Shown piece by piece: positions 18,101 to 26,780 of a DNA stretch of 55,918 nt; position 1 is the first letter of the stretch, and each line of letters begins with the position of its first letter. The DNA is taken from assembly GCA_040753075.1 (NCBI GenBank), contig JBFMHA010000017.1, positions 1 to 55,918 on the forward strand, given 5' to 3'. The notes beneath the pieces are model-generated. The model was not told the DNA's origin and searched no databases. It was given only the letters and a program-made list of their open reading frames with translations. A program made the position numbers and the translations under genes. The stretch comes from UBA6814 sp040753075. Lineage in GTDB: Bacteria; Desulfobacterota; Desulfovibrionia; Desulfovibrionales; Desulfovibrionaceae.

Positions 18101-18711
18101 AAGGCGGCGAGCTTGACCAGGGACTCGGCGGCCACGGCCACCACGATGCCGGGGTGGCGTTCGGTGGGGTCCACCCGGCGCACGCCGAAGATGATGGTGA
18201 AGGCCGTGAGCAGGAGGGCGAAGATGGGGCCGGAGTGCTCGCCCACCCAGATTCCGGTCCGTCCCGCGGGCCAGCCGATGATGGCGAAGGTGGCGCCGAT
18301 GGATTTCATCTGCAGGGCGATGTAGGGCATGGAGCCCACCAGGGCGGCCAGGGCGGCCAGGCCGCCCACCCAGGGGCACTTGCCGTAGCGCGCGGCCAGG
18401 AAGTCGGCGATGGAGGTGATGCGGAAGCGGTGCTTGATGCGCACCATGCGGCGCAGGACGCTCCACCACAGGACCGCGGCCAGGGTGGGGCCCAGGTAGG
18501 TGGTCATGAACAGCATGCCCGTGCCGGCCACGCTGCCCACGCACCCGAAGAAGGTCCAGGAGGTGCAGTACACGGCCAGGGACAGGGCGTAGACCGGGGC
18601 GGAGGCGGCCAGGCGGCGTCCGGCCTCGCTGCGCTCCACCCAGAGGGCCAGGGAGAACAGGCCGGCCATGTAGAGGAGGACGACGGCCAGGACGGCGAGG
18701 TTGCCGAACAT
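15178..18711 (-). CDS. sodium/solute symporter-histidine kinase-receiver fusion (CbrA-like)
   Basis: This is a 1177-residue three-part protein. About residues 1-500 are a symporter-like (SSF) membrane domain with roughly 13 helices. A coiled coil and STAC-like linker lead to a histidine kinase with His721 (SHELRTP) and ATPase motifs NILGNAGK, DTGSGI and GTGLGLS. A C-terminal receiver follows, with Asp1027 in AVLDLFLP, and about 110 further residues have no recognised domain. In CbrA-type proteins the transporter part is thought to sense or move a substrate while the kinase signals; histidine or other amino acids are known examples, not shown here. The stop of the small upstream gene overlaps its ATG (TGATG). 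Confidence 0.9.
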   Translation of the reverse strand: MFGNLAVLAVVLLYMAGLFSLALWVERSEAGRRLAASAPVYALSLAVYCTSWTFFGCVGSVAGTGMLFMTTYLGPTLAAVLWWSVLRRMVRIKHRFRITSIADFLAARYGKCPWVGGLAALAALVGSMPYIALQMKSIGATFAIIGWPAGRTGIWVGEHSGPIFALLLTAFTIIFGVRRVDPTERHPGIVVAVAAESLVKLAAFLACGLCVVFWDSSGFTGLLQGMQEGSTSWPGLNTLAGDAAAPYALWTTNLLLAASAILFLPRQFHTAVVENSSENHIRTAMWLLPLYLLLISLFMVPIAVAGHQAGIPQNRADTTVLLLPMLHGRAWLALLVFIGGFSAAMSMIMISSMTAATMLVNHLVLPLASRAAALAPLRRHGLRCRWVGVAATIGLGLWFERMVGESYALVNMGVISFAAAVQFAPPILGGLFWTGAHRAGALLGLGSGMAVWSYTLLLPALAKSGWISRDLLLSGPLGISLLRPEALLGLTGLDPLTHAVFWSLAANLGLFVLGSLAFRQDPAEATLARSYVHILGAEPMVRGAPGEALIPLEDKVRILAEALRPFYGRTRARLALDGCLRRLGLAGRERVSLHELSDLRTEAEHQLAGAVGSSVAHGALADAGLLTPAETDQLSRQYADILADLNLPPEELRRRIDYYQEREALIARHAAELERTVEVRTRDLAAKARELTHKAHELEEANIRLQELDRMKSAFLSSVSHELRTPLTSVLGFAKLIRKDLAAVFASLLDRHPEFRPRCERALDNLEIISDEGERLTRLINDVLDLTRIEDGRMAWRDQDVPLRQILDRAAHAVSGQYAANPAVRLVAELPAELPVVRMDPDHLLQVLLNILGNAGKFTAAGEVRMAAGPSPRGGCRVTISDTGSGIAAEDLPRIFDAFYQAAPDTLSDKPKGTGLGLSICRRIMDHYGGSIEVESEPGRGSIFHVDIPSAAVVGPAPPASARENGAAPPPAPDRPPTVLAAHADPAVCAAVAELLASRGYEVVTAHDGPTALAAARGVAPDLAVLDLFLPAGHDTVFSALRNDPDLRRIPQTLIPAPPVLGHAGGRPDFDTPFDRELLAEAVDLLLDRSRDACAYALLLTAGEDAPDTASLPLCPDGVRTVSPRELWEYVETGYEGAVLVPGRLADDLDLERMVREPRIQVLVLPEENSPSPASGN

Positions 18712-18959
18712 CAGGCGTCCTCCCCGGGCTGGGGCGGAGGCGGGGGGGGGCGCCGCGAGTCGGGGCCATGGGCCCTGGCCACGGCGGCCAGGACGGCGAT
18801 GAGCCCGGCCCAGGCCGCGAAGAGGTACAGCCACAGGGCGGCGTTGCCGCTCCCGGCCGGTATGCCGAGCGCCGGCGGGGAGAACAGGGCCACGCCCAGG
18901 CCGAAGAGCAGGGCGGCGAAGGCCGGCCGCGCGAGGAAGGAGCTCCGCCCCTTGTCCAT
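18711..18959 (-). CDS. small two-helix membrane protein, partner of the symporter-kinase
   Basis: The 82-residue product has two hydrophobic segments (FAALLFGLGVALF and ALWLYLFAAWAGLIAVLAAVA), a short basic N-terminus and a Pro-rich acidic tail. Its stop shares one base with the ATG of the symporter-kinase gene, so the two are translationally coupled. Small two-helix proteins (for example DUF485/DUF4212 types) often precede SSF symporters; this resembles that arrangement but no family signature is certain. It probably assembles with or stabilises the symporter domain. Confidence 0.75.
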   Translation of the reverse strand: MDKGRSSFLARPAFAALLFGLGVALFSPPALGIPAGSGNAALWLYLFAAWAGLIAVLAAVARAHGPDSRRPPPPPPQPGEDA

Positions 18960-19025
18960 GCTTCCCCCTGGGGTGAAGGGACGTTCAGGGGGATACTATC
19001 CCATTTCGCCAGGAGAAGCCAAGCG

Positions 19026-19490
19026 TTACTTGAACCGGGCCAGCTCCCGGGCGGTGTCGCGCTCCGCCATGCGGGCCTTGAGGTCCTCGCGCTTGTCGTG
19101 GAGCTTCCTGCCCCGGGCCAGGGCGATCTCCACCTTGGCCCGGCCGTTCTTGAAGTACATGCGCACCGGCACCACGGTGAGGCCCTTCTGCTCCACCTTG
19201 GCGGCCATGCGGGCGATCTCCTCGCGGTGCAGCAGGAGCCGGCGCTCGCGGTCGGGCTCGTGCTGGGCGTAGCCGGCGTTCTCGTAGGGCGCGATGTAGA
19301 CCCCGCAGAGCCAGGCCTGGCCCTCGGCGAAGCGCACGTAGCCCTCCTTGAAGCTCACCTTGCCTGCGCGCAGGCTCTTCACCTCGGAGCCGGTGAGCGC
19401 CAGGCCGGCCTCCAGGGCGTCGAGCAGCTCGTACTCGCGCCGGGCGTTCCGGTTCTGGGCGATGAGTTTGACGCCCGTGGGTCTAGGCAT
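19026..19490 (-). CDS. smpB: SsrA-binding protein SmpB
   Basis: The 154-residue length is normal. The N-terminal IAQNRNARREY block, GSEVKSLRAGKVSFKEGY, the P-Y-A-Y---P-R-R-LL-H region and the basic C-terminal tail starting GRKLHDKR are all family signatures. SmpB carries tmRNA to stalled ribosomes for trans-translation. No tmRNA gene (ssrA) was seen beside it. The upstream gap is filled by an inverted-repeat element. Confidence 0.96.
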   Translation of the reverse strand: MPRPTGVKLIAQNRNARREYELLDALEAGLALTGSEVKSLRAGKVSFKEGYVRFAEGQAWLCGVYIAPYENAGYAQHEPDRERRLLLHREEIARMAAKVEQKGLTVVPVRMYFKNGRAKVEIALARGRKLHDKREDLKARMAERDTARELARFK

Positions 19491-19509
19491 GGGTTGGCTT
19501 CATCCTTTC

Positions 19510-19635
19510 CTGCCGGCCGTTCCAAAGCCGCGAGGGCAAGGCGCGAGAAAAGGTCAAGGCCGACGCGTATCCGAACATACGCGAGGGTTTGACCTTTTTG
19601 AGCAACGCGGCCATCGCGGGAATTGGGGCGGCCGG

Positions 19636-19639
<4 letters not shown>
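19510..19639. repeat. CTAG-bounded inverted-repeat element, diverged long form
   Basis: The left end CTGCCGGCCG equals CTAGCCGGCCG with one base missing, and the right end is CGGCCGGCTAG. Inside, AAAGGTCAA pairs with TTTGACCTTT, and GCGTAT pairs with ATACGC across a CCGAAC loop (19565-19582). The right-hand CTAG (19636-19639) supplies the TAG stop of ptsI. The element occupies nearly the whole gap between smpB and ptsI. Confidence 0.7.
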
Positions 19640-21429
<1,790 letters not shown>

Positions 21430-21437
21430 GGGCGGTC

Positions 21438-21770
21438 CTACTTGTCCTCGCCGAAGCGCTCGCGGAACAGCCCGGTGAGGCGCTCCACGGCGGCCCGGGC
21501 GTCGTCGCCCGAGGCCTTGATGGTGAGGCCGCAGCCGCGGGGCGCGGCCAGGGTCAGGATGTCCAGGATGCTCTTGGCGTCCACTTCCTGGCTGTCGGTG
21601 GCCAGGACGATGGCGCTGGCGAACTTCTGCGCCTCCTGGGCCAGCTTGGCCGCGGGCCGGGCGTGCAGCCCCAGCTCGTTGGCCACCCGCACCTGGGCGC
21701 ACGCGGAGGTTTCGGTCTGGTTCTCTTGGATCACGTCCTTCCCCTCGGGAAGCGGGTCGTTCTCGGTCAT
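21438..21770 (-). CDS. ptsH: HPr phosphocarrier protein with an N-terminal extension
   Basis: The HPr fold starts near residue 24. His36 (GLHARPAA) corresponds to His15 of standard HPr, and Ser67 (DAKSILDI) sits 31 residues later, exactly where the regulatory Ser46 lies in Gram-positive HPr. The 110-residue length reflects about 20 extra acidic, polar N-terminal residues. The ATG at 21770 overlaps the IID stop by ATGA. It carries phosphate between enzyme I and EIIA domains. Whether Ser67 is phosphorylated depends on an HPr kinase, which is not in the window. Confidence 0.9.
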   Translation of the reverse strand: MTENDPLPEGKDVIQENQTETSACAQVRVANELGLHARPAAKLAQEAQKFASAIVLATDSQEVDAKSILDILTLAAPRGCGLTIKASGDDARAAVERLTGLFRERFGEDK

Positions 21771-22597
21771 GCAGCGAACACGGCAAAAAGTTTCACGAGC
21801 AGCGGCCAGGCCAGGTATCCGACCAGGAGCATCACCCCCACCAGCTCGCGGGTGATCCCCAGGGCGTTGACCGTCCAGGCCGCGGCCCCCAGGACCCCGC
21901 CGGCCGCCACCCACTGCCACCAGAGGATGGGGCCGGGCCAGACCTGGGTCCAGAACAGCACGAGCAGCGCCCCGTTCACCACCTTGAGGCGCTGGCCCCA
22001 GTTGATGAGGTCCCAGCCCCGGAACCGGCGCAGCACGTTCAGGCCCTCCCGGAAGCCCAGGAGGAAGGTGGCGGCCTTGAAGCACTGCAGCCCCACGAAG
22101 CACAGGACCCCCAGGGCCACGGCCGCGCCGGGCCACCCGGCGGCCAGCAGGATGATGGTGGTGAGCGACCACAGCACCATGACGCTGCCGCCGAACAGGG
22201 AGTCGCCGATGGCCGACAGGGTGTAGACGGTGGTTCCCTTCACCCCGTCCATCATCTGCGCGGGGAACAGCCCGCGCGCTATCTTCCGTTCCATGGACAG
22301 GAAGACGCCCACCAGCATGGGCGTCCAGAACGGATGGGTGTTGTAGTGCCGGCCGTACCGCAGCCGGGCTTCGGACAGCCGGGCCGGGTCCTTGTAGATG
22401 GCCGTCAGCCCCGGGTCCATGGCGTAGGCCAGGCCCACGTTCTGCATGCCCCGGGTGTTGAAGGCCGCGCCCACCAGATAGGTCCGCCACAGGCAGGAGG
22501 CAAGGGTCCGCCAGGCCAGGGGCCGGGTCCGGACCGCGGCGTCCGCCGCCGTCTGGGTCCCGCCCCGGGCCGTGGAGCGCGCGCCCTGGGCCGTCAT
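21767..22597 (-). CDS. mannose-family PTS IID membrane component
   Basis: The 276-residue protein matches ManZ/AgaD-type IID subunits: ILE-like N-terminus after a short polar leader, GAAFNTRGMQNVGLAYAM, FNTHPFW-like YNTHPFWTPMLVG, and ALGDSLFGG-like IGDSLFGGSVM, followed by C-terminal hydrophobic helices. IID normally works with IIC in the membrane and with IIA/IIB in the cytoplasm; none of these lies in the window. Both ends overlap neighbours by ATGA (rsmI stop side and ptsH start), showing tight coupling. The sugar, or a purely regulatory role, cannot be judged. Confidence 0.88.
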   Translation of the reverse strand: MTAQGARSTARGGTQTAADAAVRTRPLAWRTLASCLWRTYLVGAAFNTRGMQNVGLAYAMDPGLTAIYKDPARLSEARLRYGRHYNTHPFWTPMLVGVFLSMERKIARGLFPAQMMDGVKGTTVYTLSAIGDSLFGGSVMVLWSLTTIILLAAGWPGAAVALGVLCFVGLQCFKAATFLLGFREGLNVLRRFRGWDLINWGQRLKVVNGALLVLFWTQVWPGPILWWQWVAAGGVLGAAAWTVNALGITRELVGVMLLVGYLAWPLLVKLFAVFAA

Positions 22598-23433
22598 CGG
22601 CCCCGTCCCGGCCCGCCCTGGGCCTCGAGCCGCGCATAGACCGCCTTGGAAGACCAGCCCGTGACCCGGGCGAGCACCCGGCGCACCACCTCCCTCGGTC
22701 TTCCGCCGGCCGCGGCCTCCTCCCGGAGCACCGCGTCCAGTTCGTCCTCGGACGCCGCCAGGGGGGCCTCGGCCGGCCCCAGCACCACGGTGAACTCGCC
22801 CAGTTCGGTGAAGTCCAGGCCGTCCAGCGCGTCCAAACGCCCTACTATAAATTCCTCGTGCGGCTTGGTCAATTCCCGGGCCAGACAGAACTCCCTGGGC
22901 CCCAGCGCCGCGGCGGCCAGGGCCAGGGTCTTGCGCACCCGGTCCTTGCGTTCGAAGAGCACCAGGGTGCAGCCGGTGCGGCCGAAATTCTCCAGCACGG
23001 CCCGGGCCTCGCCCGCCTTGCGGGGCAGGAAGCCCAGGAAGGCGAAGGGCTGGGGCGGCAGGCCGCCGGCGGAGAGGGCCGCGGTGAGGGCCGAGGGGCC
23101 GGGGACGGGCGACACCCGGCGCCCGGCCGCGCGGCAGGCGCGCACCAGGCGATAGCCCGGGTCCGAGAGCAGGGGGGTGCCGGCGTCGGACACGAGGGCC
23201 ACGTCCGCGTCCTGGTCCAGGGCCGCCAGGACCCGGTCGATGCGGGCCTCCTCGTTGTGGTCGTGCAGGGAGAGGAAGCCCTGCGCCTTGATCCCCAGGC
23301 GGGACAGGAGCAGCCCGGCCCGCCGGGTGTCCTCGGCCAGCACCAGGCCGGCCCGTCCCAGGGCCTCGGCGGCCCGGGGGGACAGGTCCCGGTCATTGCC
23401 CAGGGGCACGGCCACGATCCACAGGGTTCCCAT
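22594..23433 (-). CDS. rsmI: 16S rRNA (cytidine-1402-2'-O)-methyltransferase
   Basis: RsmI methylates the ribose of C1402 in the ribosomal decoding centre using S-adenosylmethionine. The tetrapyrrole-methylase fold shows all expected blocks: VAVPLGNDRDLSPRA, LAEDTRRAGLLL, LVSDAGTPLLSDPGYRLV, PVPGPSALTAALSAGGL, FLGFLPRK and ARELTKPHEE. At 279 residues it is of normal length. The ATG at 23433 has GGAG five bases upstream. It heads the operon with the PTS genes and overlaps the IID start by four bases; no biochemical link between the two is known to me. Confidence 0.95.
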   Translation of the reverse strand: MGTLWIVAVPLGNDRDLSPRAAEALGRAGLVLAEDTRRAGLLLSRLGIKAQGFLSLHDHNEEARIDRVLAALDQDADVALVSDAGTPLLSDPGYRLVRACRAAGRRVSPVPGPSALTAALSAGGLPPQPFAFLGFLPRKAGEARAVLENFGRTGCTLVLFERKDRVRKTLALAAAALGPREFCLARELTKPHEEFIVGRLDALDGLDFTELGEFTVVLGPAEAPLAASEDELDAVLREEAAAGGRPREVVRRVLARVTGWSSKAVYARLEAQGGPGRGR

Positions 23434-23569
23434 GCTGCTCCAGACTCTCTGCGGCCTCGCGCCGCGTTTTCGGACCGGAGAGTACAGGCTCCCCTCCCGC
23501 CAGGCAAGGCCGGGGAGGGGAGCGGGAGTTTTTTCCCGGCGGCGGTTGGCAGGCGCGGATGCCGGCATT

Positions 23570-24517
23570 ATGTTCAGGGCCATGTCCGCCTCCCTGCGCC
23601 ACTCCCTGCGCAATGCGCTGCAGACCGGGGGCCTCGTCCTGGGCATGGCCGGGCTCATGGGCCTGGCCGGATGGCTGCTGGCCGGGGCCCCGGGGGTCTG
23701 GTGGGCGGCCGGGCTCACGGCGCTGGCCCTTCTTCTCACCCCCCGCGTGTCCCCGCGCTTCGTGCTGCGGCTGTACAACGCCCGGCCACTGTCCCGGGGC
23801 GAGGCCCCGGGGCTCTACGGCATCGCCGAGGCCCTGGCCCGCCGCGCCGGCCTGTCCCGGGTCCCCTGGCTCTTCTACATCCCCTCGCCGGTGGCCAACG
23901 CCTTCACCGTGGGCTCCCGGCAGGCCCCGGCCATGGCCCTCACCGACGGGCTGCTGCGCTCCCTGAACACCCGGGAGCTGGCCGCGGTGCTGGCCCACGA
24001 GACCGCCCACGCCGCCAACGGCGACCTGGCCCTCATGAACCTGGCCGACGTCATCTCCCGGGTCACGGCGGCCCTGTCCATGACCGGCCAGTTCCTCCTG
24101 GCGCTCAACCTGCCGCTGCTGCTCCTGGGCCAGGCCCCGGTGTCCTGGCTCCTGGTGCTGGTGCTGGTGTTCGCGCCCGGGGTCAGCTCGCTCCTGCAGC
24201 TCGCCCTGTCCCGCACCCGGGAGTTCTCGGCCGACGCCGAGGCCGCCCGGCTCACCGGCGATCCCCTGGCCATGGCCTCGGCCCTGGGCAAGATGGAGGC
24301 GGCCCGGTCCGGATTCCTCGCCCGGCTGCTCCTGCCCGGCCACCGCTCCCCGCACCCTTCGCTCCTGCGCACCCACCCGGCCCACGCCGAGCGCATCGCC
24401 CGGCTCCGGGACCTGGCCCAGGACCAGGCCCGCCACGTGGAGGCCGCGCCCGTTGTCCTGCCCTTCCCCCCGCCGGCCGGGAGGCCGCGTTGGAGAATCG
24501 GGGGATTCTGGCGTTAG
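23570..24517 (+). CDS. M48-family membrane metalloprotease (HtpX-like)
   Basis: Two N-terminal membrane helices precede a zinc protease domain with HETAH (near residue 144-148) and the third ligand in REFSADAEAA, the pattern of HtpX/Oma1-type M48 proteases. Two more hydrophobic segments lie between these motifs, as in HtpX. The domain faces the cytoplasm and usually degrades misfolded membrane proteins. The length is about 315 residues. Two starts are possible, ATG 23570 and ATG 23582, and neither has a strong ribosome-binding site. It is divergent from rsmI. I leave the symbol empty because several M48 paralogues exist in such genomes. Confidence 0.85.
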   Translation: MFRAMSASLRHSLRNALQTGGLVLGMAGLMGLAGWLLAGAPGVWWAAGLTALALLLTPRVSPRFVLRLYNARPLSRGEAPGLYGIAEALARRAGLSRVPWLFYIPSPVANAFTVGSRQAPAMALTDGLLRSLNTRELAAVLAHETAHAANGDLALMNLADVISRVTAALSMTGQFLLALNLPLLLLGQAPVSWLLVLVLVFAPGVSSLLQLALSRTREFSADAEAARLTGDPLAMASALGKMEAARSGFLARLLLPGHRSPHPSLLRTHPAHAERIARLRDLAQDQARHVEAAPVVLPFPPPAGRPRWRIGGFWR

Positions 24518-24541
24518 GACCCGTGAAATTTCCCCCGCGCC

Positions 24542-24570
24542 TTGCCAGAGGCGATGGGAAGGATTAGAGT
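24542..24570 (+). promoter_or_regulatory. sigma70-type promoter of the 24608 gene
   Basis: TTGCCA (24542-24547) and TAGAGT (24565-24570) are 17 bases apart, with transcription expected to start near 24577. An AAAGGAG site and ATG follow at 24608. The -35 matches consensus at five of six positions and the -10 at four. Confidence 0.5.
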
Positions 24571-24607
24571 AGGATACGGTAGAAAATCCACGCCAAAGGA
24601 GTGTGCC

Positions 24608-24925
24608 ATGGGCGAACTCACGAAATTCAAGGACCTCCCCATCAACTGGGACATCGGCCCGGCCGACGCCGTGGCCCTGCACCTGGAATGGGGCAATACC
24701 GGCTACGGCGGGGGCTACGCCTGCCAGGACGAGGCGTCGTACTACTTTTCCGTGGACTCCTGGGAGAAGCCCTTCAAGGTGCGGCTGCAGAAGATGACCT
24801 GCGACGGGCCCACGGTGCTGCACGAACTGGAGCTGCCCCAGCGCTTCTGGGGCTGCTGCGACCACGCCTGCGGCTCCTACACCGCGCCCGACGACGTGAA
24901 GGAGTGGCTGAAGACCCTGTTCTAG
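24608..24925 (+). CDS. small soluble protein of unknown function (105 aa)
   Basis: A strong AAAGGAG site eight bases upstream marks the ATG at 24608. The product has no signal or membrane helix. It is rich in aromatic residues and has five cysteines, including a CCDHAC cluster near residue 82 that could bind a metal. Its own promoter upstream and hairpin terminator downstream suggest a monocistronic, well-expressed gene. Codon use is like the host's. No family is recognised with confidence. Confidence 0.75.
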   Translation: MGELTKFKDLPINWDIGPADAVALHLEWGNTGYGGGYACQDEASYYFSVDSWEKPFKVRLQKMTCDGPTVLHELELPQRFWGCCDHACGSYTAPDDVKEWLKTLF

Positions 24926-24948
24926 GCCGCCGTGGTCGGCTTTCGCGC

Positions 24949-24987
24949 GCCCCGTCCCGGTTCGCCGGGGCGGGGCGCTTCCTTTGC
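24949..24987 (+). terminator. intrinsic terminator after the 24608 gene; left copy of a 28-bp direct repeat
   Basis: CCCCGTCCCGG and CCGGGGCGGGG pair around a TTCG tetraloop (24950-24975), extended outward by GCGC pairs and followed by TTCCTTT. The 28 bases 24949-24976 are repeated exactly at 26603-26630, on the far side of the AT-rich island. Confidence 0.7.
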
Positions 24988-25068
24988 GTCATCGATTGTT
25001 TTGTTGTCGAGCTTGCACGCGCTCATAATAGAGCCGGCCTTTAGGGGCGAGTCGCTATAGGGGTTCAA

Positions 25069-25098
25069 TTGACAGTTGGTTGATGATTGCTCTAGCAT
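25069..25098 (+). promoter_or_regulatory. promoter of the AT-rich island gene
   Basis: A perfect -35 TTGACA (25069-25074) is followed after 18 bases by TAGCAT (25093-25098). Transcription would start near 25105, leaving a short leader with GGGGGTGG before the ATG at 25131. Confidence 0.55.
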
Positions 25099-25130
25099 GG
25101 TTATCGATTGGGCGCGTAGGGGGTGGTTCT

Positions 25131-26216
25131 ATGGGCTGGTTCACATCGTGGTTGATTCGACGGGCTCTTGTTTCTGGTGCAAGATCCGTTCACTCCGTTT
25201 TGATTGCGCAAGCTCAGGAGGACGTTTCGCGTGTATTTCGCGACGCCTTTTGTTACAACCAGGGAAGATTGGTCGAATATTCTTTGATGATTAGCAAGTA
25301 TCATCAAGATATGCGTTTGAGTTACGAGGCGTACCTTAAGGGTGAGTTGGACAATAGAGAGAAAGAGCTGGCCGAATTGAGGGCGGCGCATAACAATCTA
25401 TGTGAATATATTATTAACAATTATTACAATGATATCCTATACCGTAATTTTGACTATGCTAAGCAGGCGTTTTCTATACAAAAAGGGGTCGGCAATGTGC
25501 CGAGAATGTGTGCAAAGCACATTGTATATGAAGATGGCCAGCAGTTTGTTGAAACAATAGCTCGTGATTCAGTGATGCCTTACGACGAGGATGAACATCA
25601 TCTCCATGGCATATCACAAAACTCCGCGTCATTGTATGCAAAGGTGCTGGGGAAATACTACATCGAGAATAATATTCCACAAAAGTCAAAAAAAATAAAC
25701 GGTTATATCAATCCGAGACTTAACGCACAGAGCGTTCAACTATATGAAGGCACGGGTTTTTTGGACGAATATAGAGTTGTTAACCAGGGAAGAAGAGTTG
25801 ATGAGGCATGGGTGAAATGCTGGAATCCATTGATAACGAACGATGGTCAGGCGCTAGATCCGCCGCAAGAGTCATGCTATAAGTCTACCTTGGTAGTTCC
25901 GATGACACTTGCGAATAATAATCAAAGCATTGATTTCTTGAAACACATATATGACAAATTTAAAGAGAGCAACTCAATAGAATTTGAAGGAGAAGAGGAT
26001 GATTTCATAAAAATTAAAAAACAAATATACGGATTTTTTTGCATGGATCATGTAAGCGAAAACTACTTTAATAATTCATATGACTTGGATATAGGCTATT
26101 TCTTTGCGGATCTTATTTGTGTTTATCAGTGCTTGACCCTAAACTATCTTGCTCTTTCTAGGACGACCAATCATGTGGAAGAAATTTTGGCGGTCGCATC
26201 CATGGATGATGAGTAG
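25131..26216 (+). CDS. unknown protein with a GAF-like C-terminal domain, AT-rich island
   Basis: The 361-residue protein is encoded by DNA far richer in A+T than the host and uses codons such as ATA and AAT freely, a sign of transfer. I start it at ATG 25131, where a GGGGGTGG site precedes; the longer frame from 25080 begins inside the promoter. The N-terminus is basic (WLIRRAL), followed by a helical region that may be a coiled coil (KGELDNREKELAELRAAHNNL, split over residues about 60-85). The C-terminal half has the run of a GAF domain: CYKSTLVVPM strand, IYGFFCMDH strand and a YDLDIGYFFADLI helix. No catalytic motif is visible. Function is unknown. Confidence 0.7.
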   Translation: MGWFTSWLIRRALVSGARSVHSVLIAQAQEDVSRVFRDAFCYNQGRLVEYSLMISKYHQDMRLSYEAYLKGELDNREKELAELRAAHNNLCEYIINNYYNDILYRNFDYAKQAFSIQKGVGNVPRMCAKHIVYEDGQQFVETIARDSVMPYDEDEHHLHGISQNSASLYAKVLGKYYIENNIPQKSKKINGYINPRLNAQSVQLYEGTGFLDEYRVVNQGRRVDEAWVKCWNPLITNDGQALDPPQESCYKSTLVVPMTLANNNQSIDFLKHIYDKFKESNSIEFEGEEDDFIKIKKQIYGFFCMDHVSENYFNNSYDLDIGYFFADLICVYQCLTLNYLALSRTTNHVEEILAVASMDDE

Positions 26217-26307
26217 CGGTATGCGCGGCTTGATTTTGCTTGCAAGAAGGTTTAAGGCCGATTAGGCTCCTTGGCTAAGTTTGATTCAGGCAGGGAGGAG
26301 TTTGTTG

Positions 26308-26505
26308 ATGTCTCTTGAAAATGAGGTTCCTGATCAAAAGGCTCCCCTGGTGCGGAAGCAAACCGTAGTTGTCTCAACCCCGCAGAATATGCGCCGTCTG
26401 GCGAGCAAGGCTCGGTCGAGAAGAAGACGTTCCGAAGCGTCGCGAAGGGCGGGCCTCAGGAACAGCCTCTCGAAGCTGATATCCATCTGCTTCGCCAATT
26501 TTTAG
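26308..26505 (+). CDS. short frame in the AT-rich island, probably the start of a frameshifted gene
   Basis: GGAGGAG seven bases before the ATG at 26308 is one of the best ribosome-binding sites in the region. The 65-codon frame begins MSLENEVPDQ but then becomes Arg/Ser-rich (RRLASKARSRRRRSE), as shadow frames do. From about 26333 the -1 frame is open to a TGA at 26557-26559 and reads far more like protein (EADIHLLRQFLDGGRSW). So the real product may need a frameshift, or the gene is broken. No family is recognised in either frame. Confidence 0.35.
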   Translation: MSLENEVPDQKAPLVRKQTVVVSTPQNMRRLASKARSRRRRSEASRRAGLRNSLSKLISICFANF

Positions 26506-26602
26506 ACGGGGGGCGTAGCTGGGGCTCTCTGAACCGGGCGCCGGCAACGACTCGCGGATGAAATCAGGGGAGCAGGGTTTCATTTAGTCCCGTTATGGCA
26601 AG

Positions 26603-26640
26603 GCCCCGTCCCGGTTCGCCGGGGCGGGGCTTTCCTTTTC
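26603..26640 (+). terminator. terminator hairpin; right copy of the 28-bp direct repeat
   Basis: The 28 bases 26603-26630 are identical to 24949-24976 and form the same TTCG-capped GC hairpin, followed here by TTTCCTTTTC. It can end rightward transcription from the island. From 26641 to 26780 I see only GC-rich sequence with no convincing gene; it may be a gene remnant. Confidence 0.65.
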
Positions 26641-26780
26641 CGCGAGCCGGTCCGCGAAGACCTCGCGCACCGCGTCCAGCAGGGCGGCCACCAGGCCAGG
26701 GCCTGGGCGAGGCCGAGGCCCGCGCCAACTGCGGCGCGGCCTGCGGGGCGGAGTAGGCCGCGCCCCGGAATCGCGGCGGC

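Noticed and set aside
13768..19272. Very long plus-strand open frame (1834 codons)
   Set aside because: It spans several real minus-strand genes and the gaps between them, and its Gly/His/Ala/Arg-rich composition is that of a GC-driven antisense frame.
26374..26583. 69-codon minus-strand frame in the AT-rich island
   Set aside because: It has no ribosome-binding site and is antisense to the better supported plus-strand frames.
26641..26780. Possible gene remnant between the right hairpin and the diguanylate cyclase stop
   Set aside because: Both strands have short open stretches (for example a plus frame ending in NCGAACGAE) but no start and no recognisable family, so it was not listed as a gene.
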